From Panopea generosa (Eukaryota; Mollusca; Bivalvia; Adapedonta; Hiatellidae): a DNA stretch of 64,000 nucleotides. A program made the translations under genes and the position numbers. The notes below the pieces were generated by a model, which did no database searches, was not told where the DNA came from, and saw only the letters and a program-made list of their open reading frames with translations. This document shows positions 23,151 to 38,100 of the stretch, piece by piece. Every line of letters starts with the position of its first letter. Position 1 is the first letter of the stretch. The DNA lies in NCBI GenBank assembly GCA_029582155.1, contig CM055895.1, positions 16,544,787 to 16,608,786 of the forward strand. Reading direction: 5' to 3'.

Positions 23151-26100
23151 CTAAAAACAGAAGAATCATTATATACTTCAACATTTGAAAAAGGTAATTT
23201 TTCACAAAATGTCCATGACATAAAATCAACTCTTTTGGTACATGTACTTTAATGTTGATAACAGCATTTAACAAGTCCTTCTGGTAACTGTCAGATTTTT
23301 TTTTAATGGTGCTTTAGCTCCTATGTTCAACACATATCAGTATGTGGCATACATATCCAGCCTTAATGGTTTAGGAAACCTTTAAAATGAATTTGTGTAG
23401 AAGCACATTCACTCCACAGGGAATGACAGTCACGGACAGGTTAGTGGAAGCACATTCTCTCCACAGGGTATGACAGTCATGGACAGGTTAGTGGCACCAC
23501 ATTCGCTCCACAGGGTATGGCAGTCACAGACAGGTTAGTGGAAGCACATTCACTCCACAGGGCATGACAGTCGGACAGGTAAGTGGAAGCATATTCACTC
23601 CTCAGGGTATGACAGTCATGGACAGGTTAGTGGAAGCACATTCACTCCACAGGGTATGACAGTCACAGACAGGTTAGTGGCACAACATTCATTCCACAGG
23701 GTATGGCAGTCACAGACAGGTTAGTGTAAGCACATTTACTCCACAGGGTATGACAGTCGGACAGGTTAATGGAAGCACATTCACTCCTCAGAGTATGACA
23801 GTCTCGAAGAGGTTAGTGGAAGCACATTCACTCCACAGGGTATGACAGTCATGGACAGGTTAGTGGAAGCACATTCACTCCACACGGTATGACAGCCACA
23901 GACAGGTTAGTGGAAGCACATTCATTCTACAGGGTATGACAGTCGTAGACAGGTAAGAGGTCATTAAACAAAACGCCATGGGGGGACCGTTTATTTTTTT
24001 AAAATTTCACATTCATTTGCATTTATAAATTTCAAAATGGACGTAATCACAGAAAGATGAAAAAAAATCTACATTATTTATCTGAATTTAAATAATACAT
24101 ATACATGTACATTGTAGTTCATTTTATATTTTAATTTTCTTCAAGTATAAAGTATTCTAAAATTTATGATAGTAATTGGATGCCATGTGGTTATATAGGT
24201 CTCGCTCTCTGACAATTTATTAAAATGTATTGTGTAAATATTATATTCTTTATTGCTTCTCCTATACATTCTATAATTAATAATCGTAATTGGGTGCATT
24301 ACTGAAATATGCCTCGCCCAGTGATAATTATCAAATTGTTTCATGTACATGTTAATATTCTTTAATTGCTTCTCCCAAATTAATAAAATTAGCCATGTAA
24401 AGGTAACATTCGTCAATTGCTTCTCCCCAGTTTATCAAACTGAACCATGTAAAGGTAACATTCTTCAGTTGCTTCTCCCCAGTTAATCAAAATGAACCAT
24501 GTAAATGTGATATTCTTCAAATGCTTCTCCCAAGTTTATCAAAACGAACCAAGTAATTGTAATATTATTTAATTGCTTCTCCTCAGTTTATCAAAATGAA
24601 CCATGTAAATGTAATATTTTTCAATTGCTTCTCCCAAGTTTATCAAAATGAACCATGCAAAGGTAACATTCTTCAATTGCTTCTCCCCAGTTTATCAAAA
24701 TGAACCATGTCAATGTAATATTCTTTAATTGCTTTTCCCCTTTTTATCAAAATGAACCATGTAAATATAATATTATTTCATTGCTTCTCCCCAGTTGATC
24801 AAAATGAACCATGTAAATGTAATATTATTTAATTGCTTTTCACCAATTATCAAAATGAACCATGTTTCTCCCCCATTTTAAATAAAACTGAAGAACTTAC
24901 TGAAGGCTAACATGGTAAACATTGCTCATATCTGAACGTGCAGTCTGAAATGAAATAAAAATAAACATGTAATTTTGACAAAGTGCAATGTTACAATGAC
25001 AATGAGCAACATTTCAAGTTATAATTTATTACACTTTCCACATTGTTAGTGGGATTGGTATTTACGCAATTATTTAGCTGGAATGCAAAGAAAGCTCAGT
25101 GCTTATTATTTATGAATGGCTCTCGAGTCCGTTTCCCAGATAGAACCAGTATAGAGTTGTTTTTTTTGAGGGGGCATCAGATGGACCTAGGAATGCCAAG
25201 TGTGAGCAGCCAACATGCTATCCACTGCACTACCATCCCGCTTGGGAGAGTAGTGCAGTGGATAAATTGTTGACCACTCATGCCCGGTTGGGATCCCAAG
25301 TTAGACAAAAAAAAAATCACCATTCAATACAGATTCTACCCAGGAAACAAACTTAAGAGTGATTCACATAAGCTTTGCAATTGAGCGGCAAGAAGTGGTG
25401 CAAACGAGCAGTCATTTTTATGATAACAGTTTCTACAGCCAGACCAGCTTACTTGCATCTTCAGGAATAGAGTTCAACCTTAATATTATACATTATCTGT
25501 CTGACCTACAACAAACTGCTTTGTATTTTAAAGTGAAATGATCTGCTTTAAGAGAGCTGAATATTTACCTTGGATTAATTGTTCTTCCGGAAAAAAAAAA
25601 TAATGTTCACTAAATAATATTGTTTGTGAAAATATTGGTGATTTTGCCAAAAATGATTTATGTATTGTCAAAAACAGAGAAAACAAAATTAATATACATT
25701 TGTGTTCGGAGAGACATTAAAATTGTATGTTAATTGGAAGAGCAAGCCAATCAAAATTCTGCTAATCACAATAACAAAGAGGAACCAGTCAGGAGTAATT
25801 CTTTTCTAATGAAGTATTTTGTTGAATCGGAATGATAGAACTGTTTAGGTATTTCCACTAAATATGGCAAATTGGAGGGCCTCATGTAAGATTAGTAAGT
25901 AACTTTATGGGTTACACTCTGTATATATCATTACCAATATTATGAGGGAACAACTGACTAGATGGATTATGTCCTTGTAAATTGACCAGTTCTGTGTATA
26001 ACCCTTTACTTCATAAAGACGCCTTTGGACACCTCTAATATTGAAAGCATTAATTCATCACATATCAACAATGGGTGAATTATGTTTATATTAACTGACA

Positions 26101-29100
26101 GAATGGAAAACAGTGCAGGAAGTGTTCAGATTGCACTGTTTTCAAAGGCCTTCTGTGATTGGTGTGGGAAAATGCGTATCTATGGAGTAAAGGGTTAAAT
26201 TCATCAATATAGCTCTTGTTAATAAAAGGATTTGTTATCAAATATATATATTGTTTAGTATCTGTTCTAATATATTGAGAGAACAAAAAACAGATGCAAA
26301 ATTGCGATTTTTTTAAAGTGATATAAGTTGATATTCTTTTTAATATAATTAAAAAAGTTTTTACAGGAGCATGTAGATTACTTCTGGTGAAATACTTGTG
26401 ATGTTCAAGCAGAGGCAGCATTTTGAGGCTCCCAACAGCAGAGACCCTCATCTACACCCTCCAGCGTGTTAAAACAGGGTCACAAAGAAGTATAACTTAT
26501 GATATATAATATAATGCAACACAAAGAAAATGATATAGAAAGCAAGCTGATATAAGACGATGTGCAGACACTGCTCAGGTAGGAAAAGAAATAAGTGAAA
26601 TGGCCCTGAAATTGTAAAACTTTTTTTCTTGAGTTGATCATGTAATAAAGTTTTATAACCTCGGACCAAAATATGATAACATTAATGAACACAATTGAAG
26701 TAAATTGATCTACAAAATATCCTTTTCCACATGTATGTTGTCATGTTTAACAAAAAGAACATAGTGTACTAAACTTTCATGTTTTTTTATCAGTATGTGA
26801 GAAAAAAAATCAAAAGAAATATGATTTTTTTTAAAAAATGTATTTTTTTATCTTATTTTCAAAAACAGCATGACACTACTTGTTGAATGAAAATTGAACA
26901 GTTTCTCAAATATAAAGTTAAAGATGAAAGTATTTGGAGATTAACAGTTTTATATACATTTAGTTATTTTTTATACATGAACAATGTACGTGTAAAGATT
27001 AATGCATGAACAGAAGGATGATAATCCAACAATTAATTTATTATGGCCGTACAGTATGTTTGTACGCCTTAATCATCAGATTATAATGTGACCAAACTAT
27101 CAGATCTAAATTTCCTAAAAAGTATTATGCAAAAGTCTATTCATGAAGCTCTTTATTGAGAATGTGAGGTAATGTTAGAGGAAGTCTTTATTGAGAATGT
27201 GAGGGAATGTTAGAGGAAGTCTTTATCTTTATTGAGAATGTGAGGGAATGTTAGAGGAAGTCTTTATTGAGAATGTGAGGGAAAGTCTTTATTGAGAATG
27301 TGAGGGAATGTTAGAGGAAGTCTTTAGTGAGAATGTGAGGGAATGTTAGAGAAAGTCTTTATTGAGAATGTGAGGGAAAGTCTTTATTGAGAATGTGAGG
27401 GAATGTTAGAGGAAGTCTTTAGTGAGAATGTGAGGAAATGTTAGAGGATTTTTTTAATTGAAAATGTGAGGGAATGTGAGAGGATGTTTTTATTGAGAAT
27501 GTGAGGGAATGTTAACAAGCTATGGTACATGATACTTCAGAGTCAAATGAATATATATATTATAGTATATAATCCCATGTTAGTTGCATTGCAAAATATT
27601 ATTAAAGCTTTAATTTGCCTTTACCACAAAACTAGCCATATCATAGACTTAAATCAGACCTAACTGTGATACAACAATAGATTTCTCAACATAATTTTAC
27701 AAAATCATTGCTTTGTTTTTACCAATGACATTTTTCACTATTCAAACTTTTGTAAAAATAGTATTAATAGTCAATCTTGTCAATTAAAAATTTATTTTCA
27801 CAAATAGAAAACCGTAGATTTGATCATACTCAGTATTTTAAACATATTAAAACATTGACAAAATATCTATAAAAGAAAATGTTCTTATTAGAAAATTATA
27901 TTAAAAGAAAAAAGATAAAAAAAAATGTCTAAAAAGGACACAAACTTTCAATTATTTTTTTTAAACTTAGCTTCAAATATACTGGTAGTGTAAAATTTGG
28001 CATGTTTGAGTCGTACCATTTCACAGCATAAATGTCCGACTTTTAAGTCCATGATGTTGCGGACATTTTTGTTTAGTTATAGGGCAAGACATAAGTGCAC
28101 CATTTTTGAAACGTCAACTTTAAAGTTTGACACCACAAAATCCTTTTGAATTAAATCTTTGTTCATAATGGTAAATATTTTCACCTCTTATCATTATAAA
28201 CATGCAATATGGGACGATATGCTTTTGAAGAAACCAAATAAAAGAATCTCAAAATTATCAAACATACCATTTTAGTAGTGTACTTGGCCAACCTTAACGC
28301 TAAAATTAGATACATTTTCAAATAAAAGCATGCATGTATTTTAACCAAAACATTTACAGATATGTCTTCATTAATACACAGTTATATATGTACATGTATG
28401 TTCAGAAGCATGCCGTGTTAAAATTCAAATTTTTGTCTTACCGTTCCACCAACTCCATATCTAAGAAAGATTATTTGAAAATGTAAAACCAATATATATA
28501 CAAGTAATTTCTGTTCCAAAGACATAAAATTGTTCTCATTTGAAATTCAAAATTCAAAAATTTTACAAATGAGTGCCAATGATTTATATAGGCAGATACA
28601 GACGGATAGTCAGTTTACTGTAAATTCTACTTTGAAGGTCATGAGTTTGAATCCCCACCCGGCAACAGTCTCCGTGATGATTGATATACGACATTGTGTT
28701 TCATTATCATTTGTCTCTCACCACTGATTCAAGTGGGAAAGTTATCAGTAACTTGCGGAGATGGGGTGTGCTCGAGTACTGGTTAATCCCAGGAAACAGT
28801 GGTTAGGTTAACTGATGGTCTGTTAGCCCTCGATTGCATAAAAATGACTCTAAATATTCAATCAATCAATCAATCAATCAATCTTACATTGAACACCAAA
28901 AGCATTTTATAGTTAGAAAATAGATCTATAGTTATATACTTTTGAAGATATACACCAGCAAAAATAGCCAAAACTAAAGTACAAAAGGAAATATATATTT
29001 CCTTATAAATGTTTATGGTATGCCAGTCAAGAAAAAATAATAAAAAATAGAATTGAAAAGGAAAGATAATTCTGTAATTATTCATTGATTTGGACAGTTG

Positions 29101-32100
29101 CACAGATAGATGAACTAAGAGGCAGCTAAGTGCTCTCTTTAATAAAAAAAATGAGCATGGCAACTGTTTATAAAGTTACGTCATGTGAGTAAATCTTCTA
29201 CTTACTGGTACTGGGAATTATCATAGACGGGATTGCGGGTGGAGATTTTACGTATCTCTCCGGTGTGGCGTACACTCTCGTCACGGTTGAAGCTCATGTT
29301 GACCTCACCTTGATGGTGAATCGCCTCATCTGCCGGCATGTACATGTCAAGAGTCTGGAAGATAAAACACAGATGGTATCTTTATGTCTATAGTCTTTAT
29401 GATAAATCAGTTTGTACAGTTGTATGGGGTTTATAGGTCATTTTCCTGTAGCATTTCAGTCATTTAAAGGTTATCAACGCATCATTGTTCTAAGGATCCG
29501 CTAGGTTTACCAGTATTAAGTGCACCTTATCAATGACTACTTCCCCACAGAGATTGGTGCCAGGCAGGGATTCAAACTCATGACAGTCAAATGCATTACT
29601 GACTGGCCTAGCTGAGTCCAGAGATACCAACTTATGCCAGTTAAGCTCATTTCTGACTCACCTAGCTGGGTCCATCAAGATAAAACAGGATTGGTTATTT
29701 CATGTCAAGACCTAAAGGGTCTTTAAGAGATGGCATAACACATGCAGGTCTGTAAGATATTATAACAGGAATGCACATCTATATCAAGTAGCTGCAAAAT
29801 ATCAACTCAGACCAAAACATCATGAGGCAGATGAACAGTAACAGCTGAACACAGTTTTTGACAGACAGTTTTGCTTGTAAAGTGTAAATAACAGCTACAG
29901 TCTGCCATATTTTAAATATAATTTTTTTATTTATTTATTTTTGAATTGGGTTTAACACCAATTTCAACACATTTCAGGTTATATGTGGCATATCCAGTTT
30001 TACTAGTGAAGGGAAACCTCAGACTGTGTAGAATCACCGTCCTTCCGCAAGTAACTGGAAACTTTCCCACATATAGTTTTTGGAGTGAGCAGGGCTTGAA
30101 CCAATAGCCTTAGTGATGAGAGGCGATCTTGAGAGGGCGTCTTAGACCACTCGGCCATGGAGGACCCTTAATATAAATAAGCTATCTGGGCCACGTTACA
30201 CAAAATAGAGTGTGTTTTTATATTCTTACCTGAGTTTCATACTCCTTTAGGAAGCTGGGTGGGTTGGTGAAGTCGGGCTGTTGTTCGTAGTTGCGGTGGT
30301 AGACACGGTAGTTGTTCAAATAGCCGCTGTATCTGTTATAGAAACAATAATGGCAATTACAGTACATTTGGAATAGATTTTTCACTTGGGCAAATTGTAC
30401 AACACTGTATATACAGAACAAGCAGACTGCATACCAAGCAGACTGCATATTGAACAGACATTCTGCATACAAAACAGGCAAACAGCATACAGATCAGACA
30501 GTAAATTGTATACAGGACAGATAGACTGTATATACAGGACACAGACTGTAAACTGTATACAGAGCTGGTAGACTGTACATACAGAACACAGACTGTAAAC
30601 TATATACAGAACAGGTAGACAGTATATACAGGACACACTGTAAACTGTATACAGAACAGGTAGACTGTATATACAGGACACAGACTGTAAACTGTATACA
30701 GAGCTGGTAGACTGTATATACAGGACACAGACTGTAAACTGTATACAGAACAGGTAGACTGCATGCAAAGACCAGAACAACAGCACATTAGAGTACATAG
30801 TTGTATGTATATATATATATAATTATATTATAACGGTGCTGAAAACCAAGTCCTACCTGTTCCATTGATACCACAGGATGATGATTGAGATGAGACCGAG
30901 GAGAATGATGATTCCAGCCAACGCTATAAAGCCAGACCACGGGTCATCCATCCACCAGGTGAACGATTTGTGTGGTCTTGCATTCTGGGAAGAGATTAAC
31001 TCATCTGACACGCCTTGGATGCTTTCTTCGGCAAATGGAGCTCGTATCCGCTCAAAAGTAGCGTAATTTCTCAACTGATTTCTGACATCCACAGTGTTTG
31101 CAGCTCCAGTTGAAGTGATCCTTAGAAATAAAGGGAACGGCATATTGATTAGTCAGCTACATAGAATATTATATCTGGTCATATTATGGGAAAATGTGTA
31201 TTTCTGACCTCCATCTTTTTTTCTTAAATGTCAACAAATAAAACGAATGCAATGTTGTATCAAAGGTTTTGAATAAGGATGTATCCATGAAATGTTGGCA
31301 TACCAAACAACCAGGTACGATCTACATATGCTTTTGCTTTTTTCACAATGATCGCTTTAGTTATCGCAAACTGGTACTACATGTATATAATAGAACTTTA
31401 CCAATCAAGGAAGATGTTTGGTGACCATACGCCATATGGTAAGGTTAAGCATGTTCTATTGCTATTTTTATCTATACTGCACTGAATAGCTAACCTGCCA
31501 CCTAACATTTAAAATATATTCAAGATTTGAGGCCATATAATGCCAGCTATAAAGCCTAAACAAAATGTTAACTAAAGGAAACATAGTAATTTAGTTGGGT
31601 TGGTTGCACATAAATAGTCATAATGCTTTAATATTATAAAATGCTAAGTAAAGTGTATGCAATTGTGGGTGGTTGGGTTGTAAAGGAGAACTTCATGCTT
31701 TTTGACATGATAATAACAGATTTGTGTGATACTTGTATTCTGTTTTTGTAACAAATAAATCTGGAAGAGAAAAAACACAGGTAACTAAGGCACTAATGTC
31801 AAGGGTAACTGTAAGGTTTATAGCAATGAAAATTCTGTATTATGAACATAAATCAGCAAAACTTACAAATTAAGTGTATCAGCTTCATTGTCATACAGGA
31901 CATACTGTCTGAGGTGATTAACAACGACAAACGTGACATCAGATTTGCCAGCATCCACCTCCAGGATACCAGATTGCAGGTATCTTTTGAAGGACACCTT
32001 CTCTATCAGGACGATCCTATCAATGGCATTCTGTAGACCCTGGCGAATTGATTCAAGGTTCTGGTGGACATCCGCATTGTTATCGTCCAGAACCAAGATA

Positions 32101-35100
32101 AACCTGTTCTTGTCTTCAATAACGTCAATCTGAAATTAAGTTCAATAAGATATAGATTAGTAATGTTAATTCTGAAAAATAAATTTTAATGGGGTTTAAT
32201 GTCATTTTCAACACATTTCAGGTTATATAATTGCATATCCAGTTTTACTAGTGGAGGAAGAACTCAGATTGAGTCAGACTGAGAACCAAAAGTAACTGGA
32301 AACTTTCACACATGAAGTTTTTGGAGTGAGCGGAACTTGAACCTACAACCTAAGTGGTGAGAAGTAAGTGATCTTGAACGGCGCCTTAGACCACTCGGCC
32401 ACAGAGGACACTCTTGAAAAGTTATTCTTGCATACATGAATATTAGAGAATTAATATTCCCTATATATGCATCTATCCCTAGATGTATCAAAGTAATATT
32501 CACATTAAATCTTAATACAAAGATAAAGCTACTCACATAAACGGAAGTCTCGGTACTTCTCGACGGTGATCCAGCATCGTAGGCAGTGGCGGTAAACACG
32601 TATTGTGTTTCATCTCTGAAGCTGAATTCTTTTGTAGATCTTATGGAGCCATCTTCAACCACTGCAAATGGCAGGTTATCCTGATTCACATCTTCCTTTC
32701 TGATGCTATATTGAACCCTACCATTGTCGCCGTCATCAGCATCTGTTGCCTGGGAAAACAAAATATGCAATGTTTGATGTTTCCCAATGTACCCATGCCA
32801 AAAGACACTACTCTTTAAAAGGCATCACCCTTATTTCCTGTTTTTAAACAATTTTAATTAATAAATTTCACATTCTTACAACAAAAAAAAAAACAATAAT
32901 AAATAAAAACTGCAAATAACCGACCTACAGGTGTTTTTTATTTACCCGAGAACCATTGTAAACATGAACGGGCATCTTATTATTGATTTGGTTTGCAGGT
33001 TTAAATGCATATGTTAAAACCATGTTTGCCATGCATGATATACCTACTTTACCTACATGTATACCAAAATGCAGTGACCGTATCTCATTTGCTTTCAAAT
33101 TTGAATCGACTGTAACTACCCAGATCTTTAATCATCTTGGTCTGAAAACAGCAGACCAAGATGGCCTAGGAGTCAATGGACTCGATTTAGTGTTAACAAT
33201 CTTACACTGACATCTATCATTGACTTTAAAAAGGTTTGCTCTTTGGTGGCATTTAAAAACATATATTTATCATCCAACTTACTCTTAAAAGGACTGAAGT
33301 ACTTCCGGCCGATTGGAAAAGGGAGACTGCTCCAACGTACACGTTTGTGTTCGCCAATATGTCAGGATAGACAGGGTATGTGAACACAGGAGAGTTGTCG
33401 TTTACATCCAAAATGGTAATTATCACATATGTAATTGGATGGGAGGGGTACACTGTAAACAAATACAAAAAAAAGGTAAGTAGAGTTAGTTACGACATCA
33501 AACACTTTATAAAAGCGCAGGCATGAAACATTTAAAATAAAAACATGACAAATTAGTGCAGCTATAGTTAGGAATCTGGTACTTTAAAGTCTTGATCATA
33601 TTAAAGGACTTTTTATTTTATTACTAAAAGCCATCCCAATTCATTGTGATTTATCATGATCTATTGTGATTTGTCACGATTTATTGTCATTTGTCACGAT
33701 TTATTGTGTTCTCTCATAATTTGTCATGATCTATTGTGATTTGTCATGATTTATTGTGCTCTCTCATAATTGGACATGCTTTATTGTGCTCTCTTGTAAT
33801 TTATCACGATATATATTGTGATTTGTCACAATTTATTGGGCTCTCTTGTAACTTGTCAGAATTTATTGGGATTTATCATGATTTATAATGTCACGATATA
33901 TATTGTGATTTGTCACAATTTATTGGGCTCTCTTGAGATTTGTCACAATTTATTTTATGATAGCAAACAATTTGATGACAAAACAACAATCCATCAGACA
34001 ATTTATTATGATATTGTGATTTGTCATGACTTATTGTGATTTATCACGATTTATTGTGATCTACTGTGATTTGTCATGATTATTTGTGATATATTGTGAT
34101 TTGTTATGATTTATTGTAATTTATCATGATTTATTATTATCTACAGTGATTTATCATGATTATTTGTGATATATTGTGATTTGTCATGGTATATTGTGGT
34201 TTATCATGATTTGTAATTTTTATTGATCATGATTGAACATGATTTAATTATGTTTTGGTCATTTATCAAAGTTTATTGGATTACTCATCAGCATTCATTG
34301 CATTATATTTTTTTTTGGTGAAGAATTTGGTGCTTACCTGGAATAACATCGCCAATTTCGGTCTGTCTCTTCGTTAGCCTTGATGTTTCTGAAACTGATA
34401 CCGTGATATTCCATAAACGCACACTCTCGTGATCAAGGTTTCCAGTGATCACAAGATCACATGCAGAACCGCCACTGCTCCGTGAAACACTAAACAAATC
34501 TAAAAAAAAATAAAATAAAAAGAGCTGAAAATAACGAAATGATCAATAAAATTATGTGACATGAACACAAAAACAAACAAAATTAAACAAATACAAATTT
34601 GCAATCCATTCATGATATTTACGACTTAATAACATTTTTATATTACCTAATAAAATCAAAATAAATTATACATTTTACAATTTTATATACATTATGGATA
34701 AGATATGGGATGGGTAATGCAGGTCGTGGAGGGGCGACTCTTGATGCTGGATTTGAAAAAAGTCTTCAGAAACGAACAAACTTTAGATCATAATGATGGG
34801 TAGGACTATTTGATTGTAGATAAAATACTTTTAATTTTTATAAATTCAATATTTTAGGAAGTGTGTTATACCATAGTCTCTGTTATTTCCATTCAGCTGA
34901 CCCCTGCCATTGATGGCAAGTATCGTGCAGAGAAGAGTGTTTACACTGTTCTCATTCGTCACATCCAGAGAGAAGACATTGTTGCTATTTACAATGTCGA
35001 AATTTTCATAGAGAGTAATGCTGAAATGAAAGAATAAATCCAGTGTTAACAAGAGATACAATTTGGACAATACCAAAATGTCAGATTTTGTTGGGATTTA

Positions 35101-38100
35101 CAATTTGTTATTTATATCATTAAATGCAAACAGAAATTTAAGAGCTGAGCATTTTGTAGTACGCCATTTGACATTTTGTATGTCTTCAGTAACGTCCATT
35201 TATTTGTTGAAATAAGCATCTCGCTATGCTTAAGATAAATATTTTATATGTTAGTAACAGCTGCGCATCCACACAGATAAGTTCTTGTGACCTTTTTTGA
35301 TCGAAGTGGGACTTATTTACTAAGATGTTCAATAAGAGCTTTATTGTTCATTCTGCATGAAAGACCGATGTCTTGACATTCCCTTCAATGGATCGTAAAC
35401 TCCGTTTGAGAAACCCAGATGTCATAAAGCTCATTTCAAGGTAAATCAATATAAATCAGACCATGTGCAGGTAAATGCATATAAATTAGACCATGTGCAG
35501 GTAAATGTATATTAATCAAATCATGTGCAGGTAAATCAATATAAATCAGACCATATACAGGTAAATCAATATAGATCAGACCATATACAGGTAAATCAAT
35601 ATAGATCAGACCATATACAGGTAAATCAATATAGATCAGACCATATACAGGTAAATCAATATAAATCAGATCATATGCAGGTAGATAAAGACAAATCTTA
35701 CTATCTGTAAGGAAGTGAGAAACCCAAGTCTCTGCTTATTCCTGTATATGTGACAGCCACTTTCACAAGAGCTCGGCTACTTAATGGCTTCCAGCTTCGA
35801 TCTATAGCAACTAGATAGAACTGCAAGAAAGTAAAACAAAAATTTGTATTGTAATAGTTTCATTTAAATACTGGATAAATAGGATTTTTTCCACTACTTA
35901 AATTTGAATAATAAATTTACTTCTTGGAATGTTTTAATTAAAACTTGGTAGACATAAATGTGAAAGAATTTTTTCTCCTTTTAATAAAGTCTCTTTTATA
36001 AACATTTTTTTTGCCATTAGTTTTGTTTAATCTGATGCCCCAGTGTGTGATGATCTGTCAACAGATGCCTACCTCAAATTCATTTCTACCATCAGCTTGT
36101 TGTAAGTTCTGTCTCACGAAGACCACACCATCCTTTGTGACACCAAAGAAGGAGGCAGCATACGGGTAATCTGGATCAATCAGGTAGTCAAATTCTGCGT
36201 TAGGCGTCTGCAAAAAAACATGTTCATCAATGTTAGCTAGAGGATGCAATGCAACACACACTTTACATGTGTATTGTGCCACTGATAAATGCGAAACAAG
36301 ACATGTTTATAATAATCTAAATACAAGAAGTGAATTTTGTTTGTTGAACATCCGGGAGAAATTACCTTTCATGAAACATTTTGCACGTTACCTAAACAGT
36401 CAAACCTGTCTTAAGCAACCAGTCAAGGGAAGGAGCAAAAGTGTCCTTTTATGACAGGTTGTAGCTTAATACAGGTTAATTTACTCTGAAAGCATAGAAA
36501 TGGGAAATAGAAAATATGGTTGCTTAAGACAGTTGGCTGCTAAATAGAGGCAACTGTTTACACAGGTTTGACTGTACGTTCATATCTTACAAACTTTTTG
36601 AAAAAAAAAATCATTATTTCAAATGTAAAACAATTCAACCCGCAACCTATGCAACTATGAAAGTAAAGTTATTTTTTTCTCTCGTTGAAGTGTTCACATT
36701 TCAATACTTCATGTAAATAAGGTTTAACACTTTGTTTGGATCTTCCGAACAGAGAAATGATTATAATAAGGCTCTCTCTTTTAATTACTGGTACGATAAT
36801 TCCACGATGAAAATTACGATCAAGTATCTGCACACTGAGAATTAGATTTTTGAAAAGTTTTACGCACATTTCTGCTCAAATCAACTTGACGATCATCATC
36901 TACTGCAGTTGCAGCAAACAGTTCTCTTCCAGTTTCCCAATAGTCGGATATGGAGGCAGTGTATCCATCAATCTCGGTGAAGATTGGAGCAAACTGGTTC
37001 CGGATGATAGTGATGTAGACGGTTGCTGTGGCCGACTTGGGGATGGCTGCACCATCTCTTGCCACCACGATAAGCTGTAGGGAGTAAATAATATCTGATG
37101 AAGAATTCCTTGGAACCACAAAATGCAACCAGAAGAAGAAAATAACAACATACTTGGTTTTATAGAGTCTGTTTGTGAGGAAAATAATATATGTTACACC
37201 GATGATGTGTGTTTTTGTGATGTCAAGCATATGTATTAAGAGCCTATTAAAGCACCAGATTTTTTAGGTCATGAAACAGTTTAAGTATTTACTTTATCAT
37301 TTTGTGGTAAAATTATATATGACTTTGAAACAGCCATTTTGAAAAAAAAAAAAAAAGAGCTTATGAGACTGAAAAAGTCTTTTTGCATTAAAAATGTATA
37401 TTAACATAAACTCTATGTATATAAAATATGTTGCTGTATTTCATTAATATTTGAAACAGATTATTTTTTTTATATATACATTTGTACATATATTATTATC
37501 TACATTGTATTTTCATGTTAAAATATTTTCATAGCCATTCTTGAACTTTGTGTGATGTATGGCAGTCATAAAAAGTAGTTCCGTAAAAAGTAGTCCCGTA
37601 CAGAGACTCGGAGTCCGATTCTTTTGTATCCTGGAATCAAGGATTTGTATAGAAGGATAGGAAACTTGTATCTCCTGGCTAAATGAAGGATTTATTATTT
37701 GGCAAATTAATCATTCATAACTCACAGGCAACTGATTTCTTAACATAAACTGTAAGTTGTATGTAATCTTAGATGTTTCAACATGTTTCTTTCGATTATG
37801 CAAAATGATCTTAAATTATAGATATTGAGGTTTGAAGGAAACTTTCTCGAAATTCGTCATTATTTTAAATACAGTATACAAATTTTGTAATCAGATTCAT
37901 TTCAATAATTTTAAACACAAACAGTTGGGAATAGTATTGTTTGATGTGAATTTCAGTCTGCAATGTAAGAATTTTGATTTGTGTTCCTGAGGTGAATAGA
38001 AGTCAAGATGAATGAAAACGAGATATTGTGAGATTTTGCGTTACAACGCAAGCGTTCACAAACTGTCAATCAGTTGCATTTCCTTTTCTATATAATTCCT

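Larger units (their letters stand above)
24945..28441 (-). other. cadherin intron 38
   Basis: Holds a TTAA-type MITE (26002-26194), a SINE-like fragment with CCCAGATAGAACCAGTAT near 25125, a roughly 35-bp minisatellite (27135-27510) and a MITE half copy (about 27018-27053). No further exon is supported. Confidence 0.6.

Noticed and set aside
24901-24944. First read as a poison exon that truncates the tail
   Set aside because: The 19-nt microexon at 28442-28460 restores the frame, so a normal coding role is simpler.
26086-26451. 121-residue frame on the - strand
   Set aside because: It overlaps a MITE, has no domain and no convincing splice sites that fit the cadherin tail.
30382-30798. 138-residue cysteine- and tyrosine-rich frame on the - strand
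   Set aside because: Translation of the 47-bp intronic minisatellite.
33818-34039. Repetitive frame on the + strand
   Set aside because: Product of the 21-24-bp degenerate repeat.
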